A DNA stretch of 64,000 nucleotides from Humulus lupulus. Taxonomy: Eukaryota > Streptophyta > Magnoliopsida > Rosales > Cannabaceae. The DNA lies in NCBI RefSeq assembly GCF_963169125.1, contig NC_084793.1:136750297-136814296 (forward strand). Direction: 5' to 3'. Both the position numbers and the translations under genes were made by a program. Below, piece after piece: positions 31,851-44,350 of this stretch (the first letter of the stretch is position 1; each line of letters starts with the position of its first letter). The notes under the pieces are model-generated. The model was not told where the DNA came from. It did no database searches and was given only the letters and a program-made list of their open reading frames with translations.

Positions 31851-33005
31851 TATATATATATATATACTGTCAGACTTTTTAACAGCTCATATCAGTGCGG
31901 CTCAATTGCATACCATTGATATTCTAATCAATGGCCAAAACTTTATAGAGGCACAGTAGAACGTTAGACCTTTCCCTAGCTGCACTTTTTCTAACCATTG
32001 CTTTGTTGTTAAAATAATTCTTTCTCTCTCTTCTTGACTTGTTTTCATCATGCCTTTCCAAACCGTGCTTTGGTGGATTCCAACTTTCTCTCTCTCCACT
32101 TCTTTCTCAGCCTTTCGCCATGGCTACCATTTCTAAGCTTTCCAACCCAACCCTTGTTGACTCTTTATCATCTTCCTTCAAAACTCAAATATCTTGAAGT
32201 CCAATTATCATTTTCTTGCCATTAATTTAGCTTTCACGAACCTGCCCATCTCATAAGATCAGGTATATACAAAGTTTCTCTGTAGCCTGCAATTTGTATT
32301 ATTTTTCAGTGAATCTCTCCAAGCTTTGATATTTTCTTACCCACAGATACTCAAGGTTGGTTATGAAGATTTTGGCTTAAATTATTGTTAGCTAGACTAT
32401 CTTTGCCTGTTTATGGATTGAACCCATTAGAAGATTTTTCAGTGAATGATGTTTATGCATGGAAGGTGTCATTTATGGTATCAGGTTGATGAAGAGGTAC
32501 CGTTTATGTAGTTGAGTAGATTGACCTTTTGCTAAGGATTTGTTAAGTATTAAAGCATTTCTATTATTTTATATATATATACATGATTTCATGACTTCCC
32601 TTCGGTTTGTTGGTTTTTTCTGAAGTAGTCTGCGAAAACTTATTTGAAATATATTCCCATGAATTGGAAAAGGTTGTGGTGGTTATAGCTATGTATAATA
32701 TTGTTATATATAAAACCAGGGACAACATATTCCAACATATTCCATATAAAACTAAAGTTTAACAATAGACTGCAATTCGTTTTGATTGGGAATTAAAGTC
32801 GTTTAAAATTAGTGTTTTTACTGTTGTTAATATATTACCCAATTTTGGGGGTTTCTCCAATATGTTAGGCGAAGCTGATATTTTGGTGAAGCAATTATTA
32901 TTTTAATGTGACACCATTGATGATGTGTAAATGTCGATAACCAATTTAAATTATTATATAATAATTATAATTATGGAAAGAAATTCTTTGTTATTGTAGG
33001 CAACT
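31851..33005. other. Upstream region of Ulp1-like gene inside MULE
   Basis: Contains a 25-residue open frame at 32,120-32,197 (plus), MATISKLSNPTLVDSLSSSF and five more residues. It is Ser/Thr-rich and rather like the start of a plastid transit peptide, in a CT-rich leader-like context, so it might be a captured first exon. The rest is AT-rich. The Ulp1 ATG at 33,006 follows a TTGTAG acceptor-like site. Confidence 0.3.
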
Positions 33006-35428
33006 ATGGATAGGGAAAAGTTAGGGGACATCTTGTTGGCATTGAATTCACATGAGAGTGAAGTGAAGGAATTGAAGCAGGAAATTGCATCTCTTAGACA
33101 TGGTGTTTCCCAGCTTCGTTTGTCTGAGGTTAGAGAAGGAGAAGAGGGCAATTCTTTTGAAGTTTTTTTGGAGAAGGCATCTTTGGTAATGAGTGAATGT
33201 AACATTGTGAGTGAGAAATTGAGTAAATTGGATGGTGCAAATGTAGATATGGTGGAGGTGGGTCGTTTGGAAGATAAATTTAGTGTAGGAACACCATCGA
33301 TGAATTTGGGAAAGGTTGAGTTATCTAAATCCAAAACATTACAAGTGGAATTGGAGTTGCGAAAACTTGATCCCGTTGATGGGGGGGTTAAAAATGTTCA
33401 ACTTGAGTCGGAGGAGGTTCGTTTGGTTGACTTAAATGAGATAAGAGAAGTTGATAAGTTGCCTAGTGTGCTTGGTTGCGATGAGTTGGGTGTAGAAATT
33501 GGAGAGGGGCCTTCCAATATTGGTACTTTTACTATAGAAATGAATGATTTAGAGGTTGATGGTGTTGATGGTAATAGTTTGAATGATAAGATTTTATTTG
33601 ATCCTGAAGTGGGTAGGGAGAAGAAGAGTGGTGTATCTAATCATAGTGAGAAAGTGTGGTCTAGCTGTGTAGAAGGGAATGATTTATGTATGGAACTGGA
33701 AAAATTTACAGATATTGTTAGTGAGAGCAAACATTGTGATAGGATTTCATTGTCGACGACTGAAGAAAAAATAAAATGGCACTTTGAGGATGAAAGGAAA
33801 TTGGTTTTGAAATTTGGAGGTAGTGGTTTTGATTGTGGTATGTATGACATTGAAGATAGCGAAGTTGATAAAATTGTTGGGAAGGTATTGTTGATTATAT
33901 TTTTTTGATTTTGGTGTACTAAATCCAATACAAATACATGTAGTTGGAATGATCTTAGAATCTACTTAACTTGTGGTGTTTGAATTTAGTATACTTTGGA
34001 TCGTTGTTGCATTAGTGGAGACCTCTTAAGCCGAACAAAGTGGTCAAATTTGGAGTTGTTGAACGATTCTGAGGAAAAGTTGTTGAACTATGTGATGGAC
34101 TCGAAATTACCTCCGGAGTAAGCTTTTGAATGCTTTGTATTTAAATATTTGGCCATGTTATATTTAAACAGATTATATAATTATTTGAACTAATTTTTTC
34201 ATTTACAAGGGAGATAGTTTTCTTGGGAGACAAAGTAGTTGGGCGGAGGTCTGATTTTTTGAGTTTAGGAGATAAAGAACTATGCAGCGCAAGAGTGAGG
34301 ATGTTAAATAAATTTGTAATTTTGAGGTTGGTCAATGAAGACTTATACTCACATTAACTAATATGTGACAAGTTTTTTAATGTTGAAGGTTGTGAACTGT
34401 ATGATTGATATTTTATCAGCGGTTGAAGTGGAAAAGAATAGGAAAAAGATGAGATTCTGGTGGATCCCGACAGCTTTATCGGTTTGTATTAGTTAAAAGA
34501 ATTTTGTTGTTCTTTTTGTATGCCATGTTGATGACAATATTGTTTGGTTTTTTTAATTTTCTTTTTGTAGCGGCCAGACAGTTTATGCTATAGTACTATA
34601 AGTAATAAAAAGACATGGTTTGAATGGTGTGGAGAGGTTGATCAGTTGGAAAAGGTTAAATTGATTACTTTTATGAATATAATTTATGGTTTCCTATTTT
34701 ATTGTTATGAGATTTTAGTAATTCTTATTGATGAGTATCTGGCAGGTTTACGTGCCTGTGCTTGCTAAAAGACATTGGTTTCTAGCCGTAATCAATATGT
34801 TTGAGAAGAAAGTTAATGTGTTCGATAACTTCAGCATTCCTTCGTATTTATTATGTGGTGGCATAATTATGTCGATGGTTTGTATATATTGTGTAGTTTT
34901 TTTATTCACATTATAATTTTATTTTTTAGAAATGTTTCAAAATTTATGAACTATCATTTTTTTACACATTTTGAATATTTTTTGTGTCTTTTGTGAACAG
35001 CTATGCTCCATGGACAATGCATTCAGTGAACAATTCAAAAAAGTTTACAGATCCGATTTTTCTTTTACACAATTTAGTATAAGTGAACCTATTTCCCATC
35101 GATACAAATGCGTTGATTATGATTGCAGTGTGTATGTCACAAGAATGCTTCTACAAGAATATGTGAAGGGAGTGTTAGGTGATGAAGCAGATGATGTGGT
35201 TGATGACTATGTTCCTGGAATACCTATTCGAATAGGACCATTATATGTTAGTGTATCTGAATGTTTAAAAAAAATTGTGTGAAAATATAATTTTACTAAT
35301 AATTAATGTTTGAATTGTATTAGGTACCGCGGGAGTTTGATTGGAAGGTTATAGGGGCACTAATTTTGACATCTTCACTGAACAAAAGAAGAGATTTTAT
35401 AATAGAGAAAGCATCCTGCGTTTGTTAA
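33006..35428 (+). CDS. Ulp1-like cysteine protease (C48 type), MULE-associated
   Basis: Eight putative exons with GT-AG junctions and no internal stop: 33,006-33,890 (coiled-coil start MDREKLGDILLALNSHESEV then ELKQEIASLRHGVSQL), then exons beginning near 33,988, 34,210, 34,390, 34,572, 34,746, 35,001 and 35,323, ending VC-stop at 35,428. The protease part has the His strand (KRHWFLAVIN), the Asp (VFDNFS) and the Cys (VDYDCSVYV). The Gln that normally lies six residues before Cys is Lys here, and the Gly after Cys is Ser, so activity may be reduced. Ulp1 proteases cleave SUMO or SUMO-like tags. Plant MULEs are known to carry Ulp1-like genes. It lies 1.2 kb inside a MULE terminus and tail-to-tail with the plant-mobile-domain gene. 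Confidence 0.7.
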
Positions 35429-36096
35429 CTTTGTTTTGTAATTTTGTGAGTAATGTGAATAGGCACAGAATTATGAAATGCAAGGATTGCATTAGTTAGA
35501 AAGCTACGCTAAGGAAGAAGAAAAAGAAGATATTGAAGTGTATTGGAATCAATGAATGTGTTGATTTAAGTTTTGTAATATATTGCAATTTATCAATGAT
35601 TTTATAGTTAATATACCTTATTTTGGATTTCTTTGTCCAGTCTACAATCTTTGGAGTAGCTATTTTTTTTTTTTGAAATAATAGTGATTTCAATTGACAA
35701 AATTAGGGAAAAGCTTGGTGTTGTTCAGGCTGTAAATTGGTGAAAAATAAAGATGTTTGAACTTAACCAATGAGCCACACGCGTGGCTGATATTTCAACC
35801 ATGAAACTGTTAAACAACTATAGGAAGCAGTCACTAATTTTGGATGTTACTTGGATTCAAAAACTGGTTATTATACAAAACTTCAGCACAAGTGGTCCTA
35901 TTAATTAATAATACAGAACTTGGGCAACAATAGTTGTTTTTAAAGTAGACATATAAATGTTCATTAATAAACAACAACCTGATGATTGTAATTATGTTCT
36001 AAAAGTGAAGGAAGAACAAGTATTAATTTAATTTTATTATTGCTGCTGCCCCACGGGCCCAGTATATGAATTGTTGATGGAGTCCATTTAATCTCC
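35429..36096. other. Spacer between convergent Ulp1-like and PMD genes
   Basis: AT-rich 3' flanks of the two convergent genes. It contains a long T-run near 35,660. No additional gene is seen. Confidence 0.5.
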
Positions 36097-38540
36097 TTAG
36101 TTGTCCCTTTTGAAATCACTTTCGTTGTCTTCACCTGTCCATTGAACCTGCAATTTGATTAATTTCAATTAGTTTTGATTTAAATATAATTCCTATTCTT
36201 GTGGATTGTTATTTGATTTAAGGTACCATTTCCTCGTGGACATTTTCAAGTATGGACTTGTAATTATTCAAGGCAGTCGTTGTTGTAATCATTTGCCGCA
36301 TTAACTCTCTTTGAACCATATCTATTTTTCGTATAAGTGTTTTTGGTGTTGACTGTGTTACCTAATATTGAATTTGAAAAAAATACATAAGATTGCTCTA
36401 AATATTCAGAAAAAGTTTATGGAATGCTAGAATGAAGGATGCAGCTGAGACATAGATGTGTCTTTTTGTACTATAATTAAAATAAATAATGTTTGGAGTT
36501 CGTGGCATAGCGAGATAAAGTGAGATTAAAATTTTTTAATACAAAAATACACAGTTCACATACCAAGTGATTTATAATATTGAAGTTAACTTTCATCATC
36601 AAATTGAATAACATACCTTGTGGTGTGTTATTGTACACAAAACTTCTCTTTTGTACTTTTCACAGTTCTCCTTTGTTTGTTCTTCCCAGAATTCTGATGC
36701 CGATTTACCAGACAAACACCACGGCTTTGTAATTATGACCAGTTTTTCTCGAACAAGCATTGACTTGGGTGGTAGTTGTGGTATTCGGTTGGGAACAATT
36801 CCACAACTTTGCATTGAAACTCGCTCCCCCAAATACCACTCTGCTCCGTTCGGGCCAACCAGTAAGATTCGACTGGAGTTGGCTACCTCACTTAGGGCAA
36901 CATAGTAAGGTTGAATTTCTTCATCTCCCCATGGACAGAGGTCAACCTGGTTAAATTAGAAATTTAGTGAATTTGGTTTCATAATTACAGTCTATATGCT
37001 AGCATAGCGTACATTTGATTTTACCTCGTCCAATGTTAGATTTGTTAGTTTTTCCCTATAGTACTTCAACAGGGCCGCAATCCCCATTGTTGGTGGAGGG
37101 CAATTACTCCACAGAAGGCTTCGTGGAAAGACTTTTGATGATATCGATTGTGGTGTAACACGCACACACGGTAGGTATTCCCTTGCCCAAACCTGTTATA
37201 AGAAGAAAATTGTTTGTTAAGTTTCAATAATATATTAAAAATTAATGTTTTATACAACATTCTATGATGACTAGAAAAATGGCAACACAAACATGCCTCA
37301 TACAGAGATTTTGTATTACCTCCCATGCTTTCCAAAGGCCTCCCATGCAGTGTGTGTTGTGTCTACATAAGTCATCCATTTGCTGGTACATAAAAGCCAA
37401 TGCAGCTCCCCCCCAATTGAAAGATCCTATATCTCCTATACTAGCCAAACACGGTAAGTAGTACAAGTGCACCATCTTATTAGAACGTGCAAACAAAGTG
37501 CACCCAAGTAGTGCGAGTATGAAGACCCTAGTTAAAATATCATGTTCTTCAATATTTCTTAGTTGCATATTGCGATAAGCTGTGTATAGCCAACTCAATT
37601 TCACCCTTCTTCTGCCAATGGTTGCTAGTGGTTGTCCTACTAACTTTGTTAGTTGTTCTATATTTTTGTGGATGCGTCTATCCATTTTCAATGGGTTACC
37701 ATGCACTGGTATTCCAGAAATTGAACTAAAATCCTTGGGGGTCAATGTCATCTCTCCTAATTTCTCGAATATGAACGTATGTGTTGTGTCCCACCACTTC
37801 TCCCCAAGTACTTGTAATAGTGCAACATCCATTTCTGATTGGTTTATGCCGTCCACTAAAGGTTGTAATCCTGTCACTCTAACTCTATCTTTTACTGAAT
37901 TTGGGAGCTTAGCATACCATTCGATGATTAGTTCACAATCTCCTGCCCCGTCAATATCAATCTCTTTCTCCTGACATGGTATATTAATTAATTTTGTACT
38001 CATAATAATACAAATTTTCAATTTTAAGATAATTTAAATAACCCACACCGACCTTCCCAATACAAATGAGCAAATTTTATGTTGTATGCATAAAAATAGA
38101 AACAAGTAAAACCAAACGAGAGGTGTAAGGACTAGGAATGACTTTTAATAATACGTTGGAATAAGTGTTTGTACAGCTAAATGCCTATATGAAATTGGAG
38201 CTATATATACTTAAATTGAGTTTATGAAATTGGAGCTATATATACTTAAATTGAGTACCTCAAATGAAAGATGGTCCATTGAATTTAATCGGATAGTGTC
38301 CACTGAATTCCTTGTCCTTAATTTGTTCGGTCTACGAATACCATGCTGTCCTTGGTGTACAATGATGTCTGAGTTGTGGTCGGATTTCCCCACCATGAAT
38401 TCCTTGGTGCCAGAGCTGGAGGAGGAAGAGATGGGGGTGTCCGACTTACATACACGCTTGGAGGCCAGTTTCATCTTCACCTCATCGGACATGGTCATTC
38501 CTCTTTTCATGTTCCGTGTTTTGATAAATTCGATTACCAA
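36097..38540 (-). CDS. Plant mobile domain (PMD) protein, MULE-associated
   Basis: Six putative exons on the minus strand, open throughout. Exon 1 (38,540 to about 38,261) is basic and Ser-rich (SDTPISSSSSSGTKEF) and ends at donor GTACTC. Exon 2 (37,972 to 37,321) carries the PMD core: VTGLQPLVDGINQSEMDVAL, EMTLTPKDFSSISGIPVHGN, LSWLYTAYRN, VFILALLGCTLFARSNKMVH and YYLPCLASIGDIGSFNWGGA, then ALAFMYQQMDDLCR. Exons 3 (about 37,196-37,025), 4 (about 36,950-36,617), 5 (about 36,360-36,226) and 6 (to TAA 36,097-36,099) follow. Exon 5 is coiled-coil-like. PMD (aminotransferase-like, plant mobile domain) occurs in MAIN/MAIL1 silencing factors and in transposons. The biochemical role is not established. 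The start could be the internal Met of MKRGMTMSDEV. Confidence 0.72.
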
Positions 38541-40086
38541 ATTTAAGCTAGATTGAAGTGACAGTTAAAATTTTAATAAAAAACGCGATGAGACAAATTA
38601 AGGTAATAGTACAACAAAGAGTGCAAATAAATTTGTGATTCGTACATGGCCAAATATGTATTCCCCAATGTAAGAAGAATTAAACATATTTTCTAACCCC
38701 ACCTCAGGAGTGCAGTAAAGTTGTCATTTTTGATATATGGCTTTTACTTGAGGATGCCATTTGTGTCCCTACCTATGCCTATGTTTCTCAGGTCCCTAAT
38801 TTTCCTCCACCTACATTTTTAAACATAAATTTTCGTCTCTAACTTGAATGGATATTAAGTAAATAATAAATCGATGAAGTTAAAATGGAAAGTGATTTAT
38901 TTAAAGAACATACACCTTTTAACGGATCTCGAATTTCTGCTGCTTGCCGACGATTGGATTCGAAGGTTGTCGGCGGCTGCGATTTTTAATTCGGCGACCA
39001 CCGCTGTCCACAGAATATTTTTGTACCCACCCAGCACCGCTGTCGAATCTCTTCGATGGTACAAGTATTCTACACAGACTTTGTGAAGGTTGGGAATGGA
39101 GTTTTGAGATCAGATTCACAGTAGTTGAGTACAGTGTCAAAAGATGTTAAAATCGTGAATGAAGAGAAATCTGTATATTTTATCCCACAAATTAATTGAC
39201 AACCTACCCAACCCTAACAGGTATACGTGGCCTTTGTTAAAATAGGTGTAACGGTCCAAAATAGGCCAAAACCATTCAATTATAACTCTGGCTTTTAACT
39301 AACCATTTACACTGATAACCATGTGTAAATTGACATAACTACCCTCATACATTGTTTTATGGAGAATATTAGTGAAGCATGAGAAAGCATGAGAACTACA
39401 TATAAAAGATAAAATACTATTGTTTATAAAATACTATTGTTTATCGTGATTGAGTATACATAATATATTTTTTTTTAAGAGAGGTTTATTTTGAAATGGT
39501 GTGACAGGATAAAATTTAATTATATTGATAAATTAAAATTTTATAATATTACATTAATTAAATTCATAACAATTTATATTGCATTGTCATTAACTTTGAT
39601 ATTTTTTATAAATTAAATTTATATTTTTTTTAGGGCATTAACTTTATTAGTTATATATTTTTTTAGGGCATCAATTAGTGATTTAAAAATTATATTTTGA
39701 AAAAGTATGATTTTGAAAAAAGATTCTAGATTTAGTGTCTGAAGACTATTTTTGAATTCTATAAAAATGAATAATTTTTTGGTAGAAAATTAAAAAATTG
39801 AATATGTAACATATATTTTTTATTTTTGGTATAATAATAATTGAAGTGAAAATATTTTTTATATGATTTTATAATTAGAATTAAATTATATTGTTATATG
39901 ATTTTATAATTAATTATTTTACTAAATTTATATGATAAAAATTTTAAAAAGTAATTGACTTGTAAAAAGGACAGAAGAAAAAAAAATCAAGACTGTAAGA
40001 AAAATTAAAGAAAATTAGGAAGAAATTTTGTTTTTTAAAAAAAACTCAATTTACAATTTGTGGAGTTAGATAAATATTTTACTTTG
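38541..40086. other. AT-rich flank of the PMD gene
   Basis: No gene supported. A 35-base block (TATGAAATTGGAGCTATATA...) is tandemly duplicated just inside the PMD first intron at about 38,188-38,257. Positions 38,930-39,140 are GC-richer with overlapping short frames on both strands and no domain. They may be leader or captured sequence. 39,470-40,080 is very AT-rich. Confidence 0.4.
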
Positions 40087-40465
40087 TTATCGATAGGTAT
40101 CGATAGGTATCGATAGAGATCGATGGGGACTCGATGATACAGACTTTGGGACTTTTATAGCATACCTCGATAGGCATCGATAGAGATCGATGAGGCCTCG
40201 ATGGCACAGGCTTTTGGGTAGCTTAGGGAATACCTCGATAGGCATCGATATAGATCGATGGGGCCTCGATGGCACAGGCTTCTGGGTAGTTCAGGGAATA
40301 CCTCGATAGCGATCGATGGGCCTCGATGGTCTGTCTTTTGGGGTAGCTTAGGGAATACCTCGATAGGCATCGATAGAGATCGATGGGCCTCGATGGTCCG
40401 TCTTTTTGGGTTGTTCAGGGAATACCTCGATAGGAATCGATAGATATCGATGGGCCTCGATGGTT
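40087..40465 (-). repeat. 67-bp ATCGAT minisatellite, block 2 (reverse orientation)
   Basis: About five to six units of the block-1 repeat in reverse complement (CATCGATAGAGATCGATGGG then CCTCGATGG, GGAATACCTCGATAGG). Small frames on both strands are repeat artefacts. Confidence 0.85.
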
Positions 40466-40479
40466 ATTGATTTTTAAGC

Positions 40480-40790
40480 GGTTAATTAATGCAAAAATAT
40501 AAATTGTAAAAAATATATATATAAAGGCGTGTTTTATTGATTTTTAATGCATACTTTTCTCAAACCCAGCTTAGCTTCTTCGTCTTCCACGAACAACACC
40601 AAGCAGGGTAGCCAAAGGTCGGACTTGACGATCGGAGAAGGGGAAGGCCAACCGTCTAGAAAGCCAACCACATTTTCAGGAAACGTCGAGAAGGTGAGGG
40701 ATTTCGTTTTATATCTATGTGCCTGGTTATTTTTGTTGGTTTTTATTGATAGGATAGATCGGGGTTGGCAATGAGAAATGTGTGTTTTTT
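40480..40790 (+). repeat. Segmental duplication, copy 1, with first-exon-like ORF
   Basis: Near-identical to 44,063-44,350 (from TTTTTAAGCGGTTAATTAAT to TGTGCCTGGTTATTTTTGTT). It has a TATA-like element (ATATATATAAAGGCG) and a frame from ATG 40,547: MHTFLKPSLASSSSTNNTKQ, then GSQRSDLTIGEGEGQPSRK and a segment ending GNVEK at a GTGAGG donor. I do not recognise this exon. It resembles a captured promoter plus first exon. In both copies it is flanked by minisatellite. Confidence 0.6.
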
Positions 40791-40802
40791 TCGATATTTT
40801 TC

Positions 40803-41082
40803 ATGAAACTCGATAGGAATCGATAGAGATCGATGGGGACTCGATGATACAGACTTTGGGACTTTTATAGCATACCTCGATAGGTATCGATGGGGCCTCG
40901 ATGGCACAGGCTTCTGGGTAGCTTAAGGAAATACCTCGATAGGCATCGATATAGATTGATGGGGCCTCGATGGCACAGGCTTTTGGGTAGCTTAGGGAAT
41001 ACCTCGATAGGCATCTATATAGATCGATGGGGCCTTGATGGCACAGGCTTCTCTGGTAGTTCATGGAATACCTCGATAGCTA
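40803..41082 (-). repeat. 67-bp ATCGAT minisatellite, block 3 (reverse orientation)
   Basis: About four units directly after the duplicated segment, resembling the block at 44,350-44,545 that follows the second copy. Confidence 0.85.
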
Positions 41083-42110
41083 TTTTTATTTTATAATATT
41101 TAACTTTTAGTATAGCATCCCGTAATTTATATTGAAATGAAAAATTTATATTTATTTATCATCGATATTGAAATGATAAATTTATATTTATTTATTAATA
41201 GTAATTTTTTTTTGTAATCTTTATTTTATAAAATATTTTATCATTACCTTAATTTTATTTAAAAATATATATTATAAATTAGAATTAATTGCATCCCTTT
41301 GTATAATTTTACAATTAAATATTTTAACAAATATAGTTATAAATGTGAATAAGAATTTAAAATTGAAGAAAATACCATTTTTATTAAAAAAAAAAATAGA
41401 GTAAATAATTTAACACCAGAAGTGTAGAAAGAAAAAAAAATTGTCAGTAAAGAGAAATTATTGTACATAACATAGACCTTAAAAAAAATGTAAAAAGTCT
41501 ATTAATATATAATGAGAACATAAGAAAACGTGAAAACATCATTTCTTGAATCCTTTGATAAATTAGAGTTTGTTTTTAAATATTATTTTAAAAAATGTTA
41601 AACCAAACAAGATTTTTGTGTACGTCCACAACTTTTAAATTTTAAAAACATAAAATCTCTGATTGGAATTCTATACCAATCACACCCTTAATTATTTATT
41701 AAATTAAATAAAATCTGTTATATATAATAATAATTAATTAATATGTTGTGGGTATAAAATTTCAAACAAAGTTGTTATTATTTATACACATGTGTAAACA
41801 GCCCTAAAACAAACATACTCAGAATTGATGATGTAGAGGCACATTAACCTTAATAAACAGGAACCACAATACTAAAATTAAAAACTTAAGCCATTATCTA
41901 TAGCAAAATCAGGTCTTTGCTTCCAACGCATAATTAGTACTACAAGGGGCATGTCCAAAACAGATTGTGAAATAGTTCCAGGCAAAAGTCGTGTTTACTA
42001 ACACAAACCATACAAAATATTGAGTCTGTTCCGTAACCCCAAACAAGTTCAAACGAAAATATAGTACTTAATCCTTAAAACTGCAGAAACCTCCCAACGA
42101 TAATACATAA
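41083..42110. other. Very AT-rich DNA
   Basis: No gene or recognisable element. Short A- and T-runs throughout. Confidence 0.5.
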
Positions 42111-42915
42111 CTATTTATCATTACCGTTGTTGATTCTAGTAGATGGACCTGTTGTGGGTGGAGTAGGTTTGGGACCAGCACCATTGAAGTAGGCAGCCAT
42201 CTGAGAAGACAAGCGATCTATTTTCTTATTGCACTCTATTTGTCTGATTTCGATGTCATCGAGTTTGCTCATGGTATAGCGTTGGAAGAGTTGTGGATCT
42301 ATCACCATCAATGACGGCGACGATGGTTGTGCATCCTCGGATGAATATGGGGAAGCACCGAAGTCGGTGTGGTCTGCACAGAAGCACCCATCGCTCTTAT
42401 ATCCATTGGCTTGAAAGAGATTCCTCATAACGCCGAGGGTTAATAAATTAGGACAACATTTTTTAGTATATAACAACATTAATAGATTATATTCATCATG
42501 TGATTTGAAATAAAAACTATGTTAAACAAACTAAATTAAAAATAGATATAACTCATACTATGTTGGGCTGATTACCAAAAATTATAGATTACAAAGTTAA
42601 GAATGGGTAGAAAATGAATACCTTCCTCCCCGTCCCCACATTTCTTGCCTCCCATTCTTTGTTGTTCCTCCGCATCGCTGGTGTCAGAAGAGAGTTCATG
42701 CAAAACAATATTGGCTGACCTCTCTTGGATTTCAATGGACGGCGACATAGTGGGTGGAGGGTTTGGGTGAAAACCTTGGTCGTGGTTTACATTGACTTCA
42801 AAGTCGTCAGACTAGTACGGAGTGCTGCCTGTAGAATAGTCGGACCAGTTGTTTGCTTGAGCAAACTCCCTTCTGGAATGTGAAGATTTCCTACCAATTT
42901 TTTTTTGGAAGCCAT
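42111..42915 (-). pseudogene. Two-exon hypothetical protein with internal stop
   Basis: Upstream exon (about 42,915 to 42,622) reads KKIGRKSSHSRREFAQANNW, then a TAG within PY-stop-SDDFEVNVNHD, then PNPPPTMSPSIEIQERSANI, and ends near a GTATTC donor. The downstream exon (ending TAA or TAG at 42,111) reads FQANGYKSDGCFCADHTDF, MSKLDDIEIRQIECNKKIDR and a Pro-rich tail. It is acidic and Ser-rich with a short helix and has no domain I recognise. Its position among MULE parts suggests an accessory ORF of such an element. Confidence 0.35.
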
Positions 42916-43039
42916 TGTTCTCTTGTATGAGCTACAATCTGAAGCGTAAACGTTAAAAGACACTGAAGGTCAAATATTAATAAATGAAATATATATTAAC
43001 AGATTCACACGCAAGGCAATAAATGAAAAAAATGATGGT

Positions 43040-43200
43040 TTCAGTTCGGATGGGACTGTCCAAACCGTGTCTACACGGTATTTATTATTTTTGCAATGCC
43101 ATCATTCGAAGAGTCTTTTTTTTTCACCGTCAGATGAACCAATCTCAATCAACCAATATCTCTTTATTTATCCTTAGATTTTTGTTTTTTTGTTTTCTCT
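43040..43200 (+). repeat. Decayed MULE terminus
   Basis: GAAGAGTCTTTTTTTTTCACCGTCAGATGAACC followed by 'aatctcaatcaaccaatatctcttt' matches the inner part of the MULE ends at 31,761 and (inverted) 31,550-31,690. The outer GTGGAGACGG part is degraded. Same orientation as the terminus at 31,761. Confidence 0.5.
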
Positions 43201-43542
43201 CAAACACATTTCCCTTTCATACGCAGGAAAATCTTTGATTTTCCATTTATTGGCCAAAACCACATGATGATATTTTTCCTTTATTATATAATAAAACTAT
43301 CCTATTTAATTGATTTAAATAATGTATTAATAAGTATACCATATATGAAATGGTAAAAATTAAGTATAATATTATGGGCATGTATATTTAAAGTTTATGA
43401 TGGTATTGGTACAAATAAAATATGAAATTTATTGTACAAAATTATAAGTGACACTATTTTTTAATACACGATGATTAACTATTTACACATTGGGTTCAAA
43501 ATCAAGCGGTTAATTAATGGTTATATGCAATAATATAAATTG

Positions 43543-43950
43543 TAAATCGATGGGAATCGATGAGGGACTCGATGACACAGGCTTTGGGAATTTATTAGAG
43601 CGTACATCGATGGAAATCGATAAGAATCGATGGGGGACTCGATGACACAGGCTTCGGGAATTTTAGAGCATACATCGATGGCACTCGATAAGAATCGATG
43701 GGGGACTCGATGACACATGCCTGTGGGAATTTGAGAGAATACCTCGATAGGCATCGATAGAGATCGATGGTCCGTCTTTTGGGATAGTTTAGGGAATACC
43801 TCGATAGGCATCGATAGAGATCGATGGGCCTCGATGGTCCGTCTTTTTGGGTAGTTTAGGGAATACCTCGATGGCACAGGCTTCTGGGTAGCTGAGGGAA
43901 TACCTCGATAGGCATCGATAGAGATCGATATGAATCGATGCGAAAATGTT
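43543..43950 (-). repeat. 67-bp ATCGAT minisatellite, block 4 (reverse orientation)
   Basis: Mix of 67-bp units and a variant with ACTCGATGACACAGGCTT. The 155-residue minus frame here is repeat-derived. Confidence 0.8.
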
Positions 43951-44062
43951 TTGGGAATTTTAGAATAGTGTATTAATACGTATACCATATATGAAATAAA
44001 ATATGAAATTTATTGTAGACAATGATTAATAATTTACACGTTGTTATCTATTAATGGTTATT

Positions 44063-44350
44063 GATTTTTAAGCGGTTAATTAATGCAAAACTATAAATTG
44101 TAAAAAATATATATATAAAGGCGTGTTTTATTGATTTTTAACGCATACTTTTCTCAAACCCAGCTTAGCTTCTTCGTCTTCCACGAACAACACCAAGCAG
44201 GGCAGCCAAAGGTCGGACTTGACGATCGGAGAAGGGGAAGGCCAACCGTCTAGAAAGCCAACCACATTTTCAGGAAACGTCGAGAAGGTGAGGGATTTCG
44301 TTTTATATCTATGTGCCTGGTTATTTTTGTTGGATTTTATTGATAGGATA
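44063..44350 (+). repeat. Segmental duplication, copy 2
   Basis: Second copy of 40,480-40,790, with only a few differences. Includes the same promoter-like and first-exon-like sequence. Confidence 0.8.

Noticed and set aside
37066..37974. Plus-strand frames opposite the PMD gene
   Set aside because: Shadows of the minus-strand exons, which have the PMD motifs and consistent splice sites.
43521..43988. 155-residue minus frame with repeated PIEVFPK...SISIDAYRGIP
   Set aside because: It is the translation of the 67-bp minisatellite. The unit is 67 bp, not a multiple of three, so successive units appear in different frames, and similar frames occur on both strands in every block.
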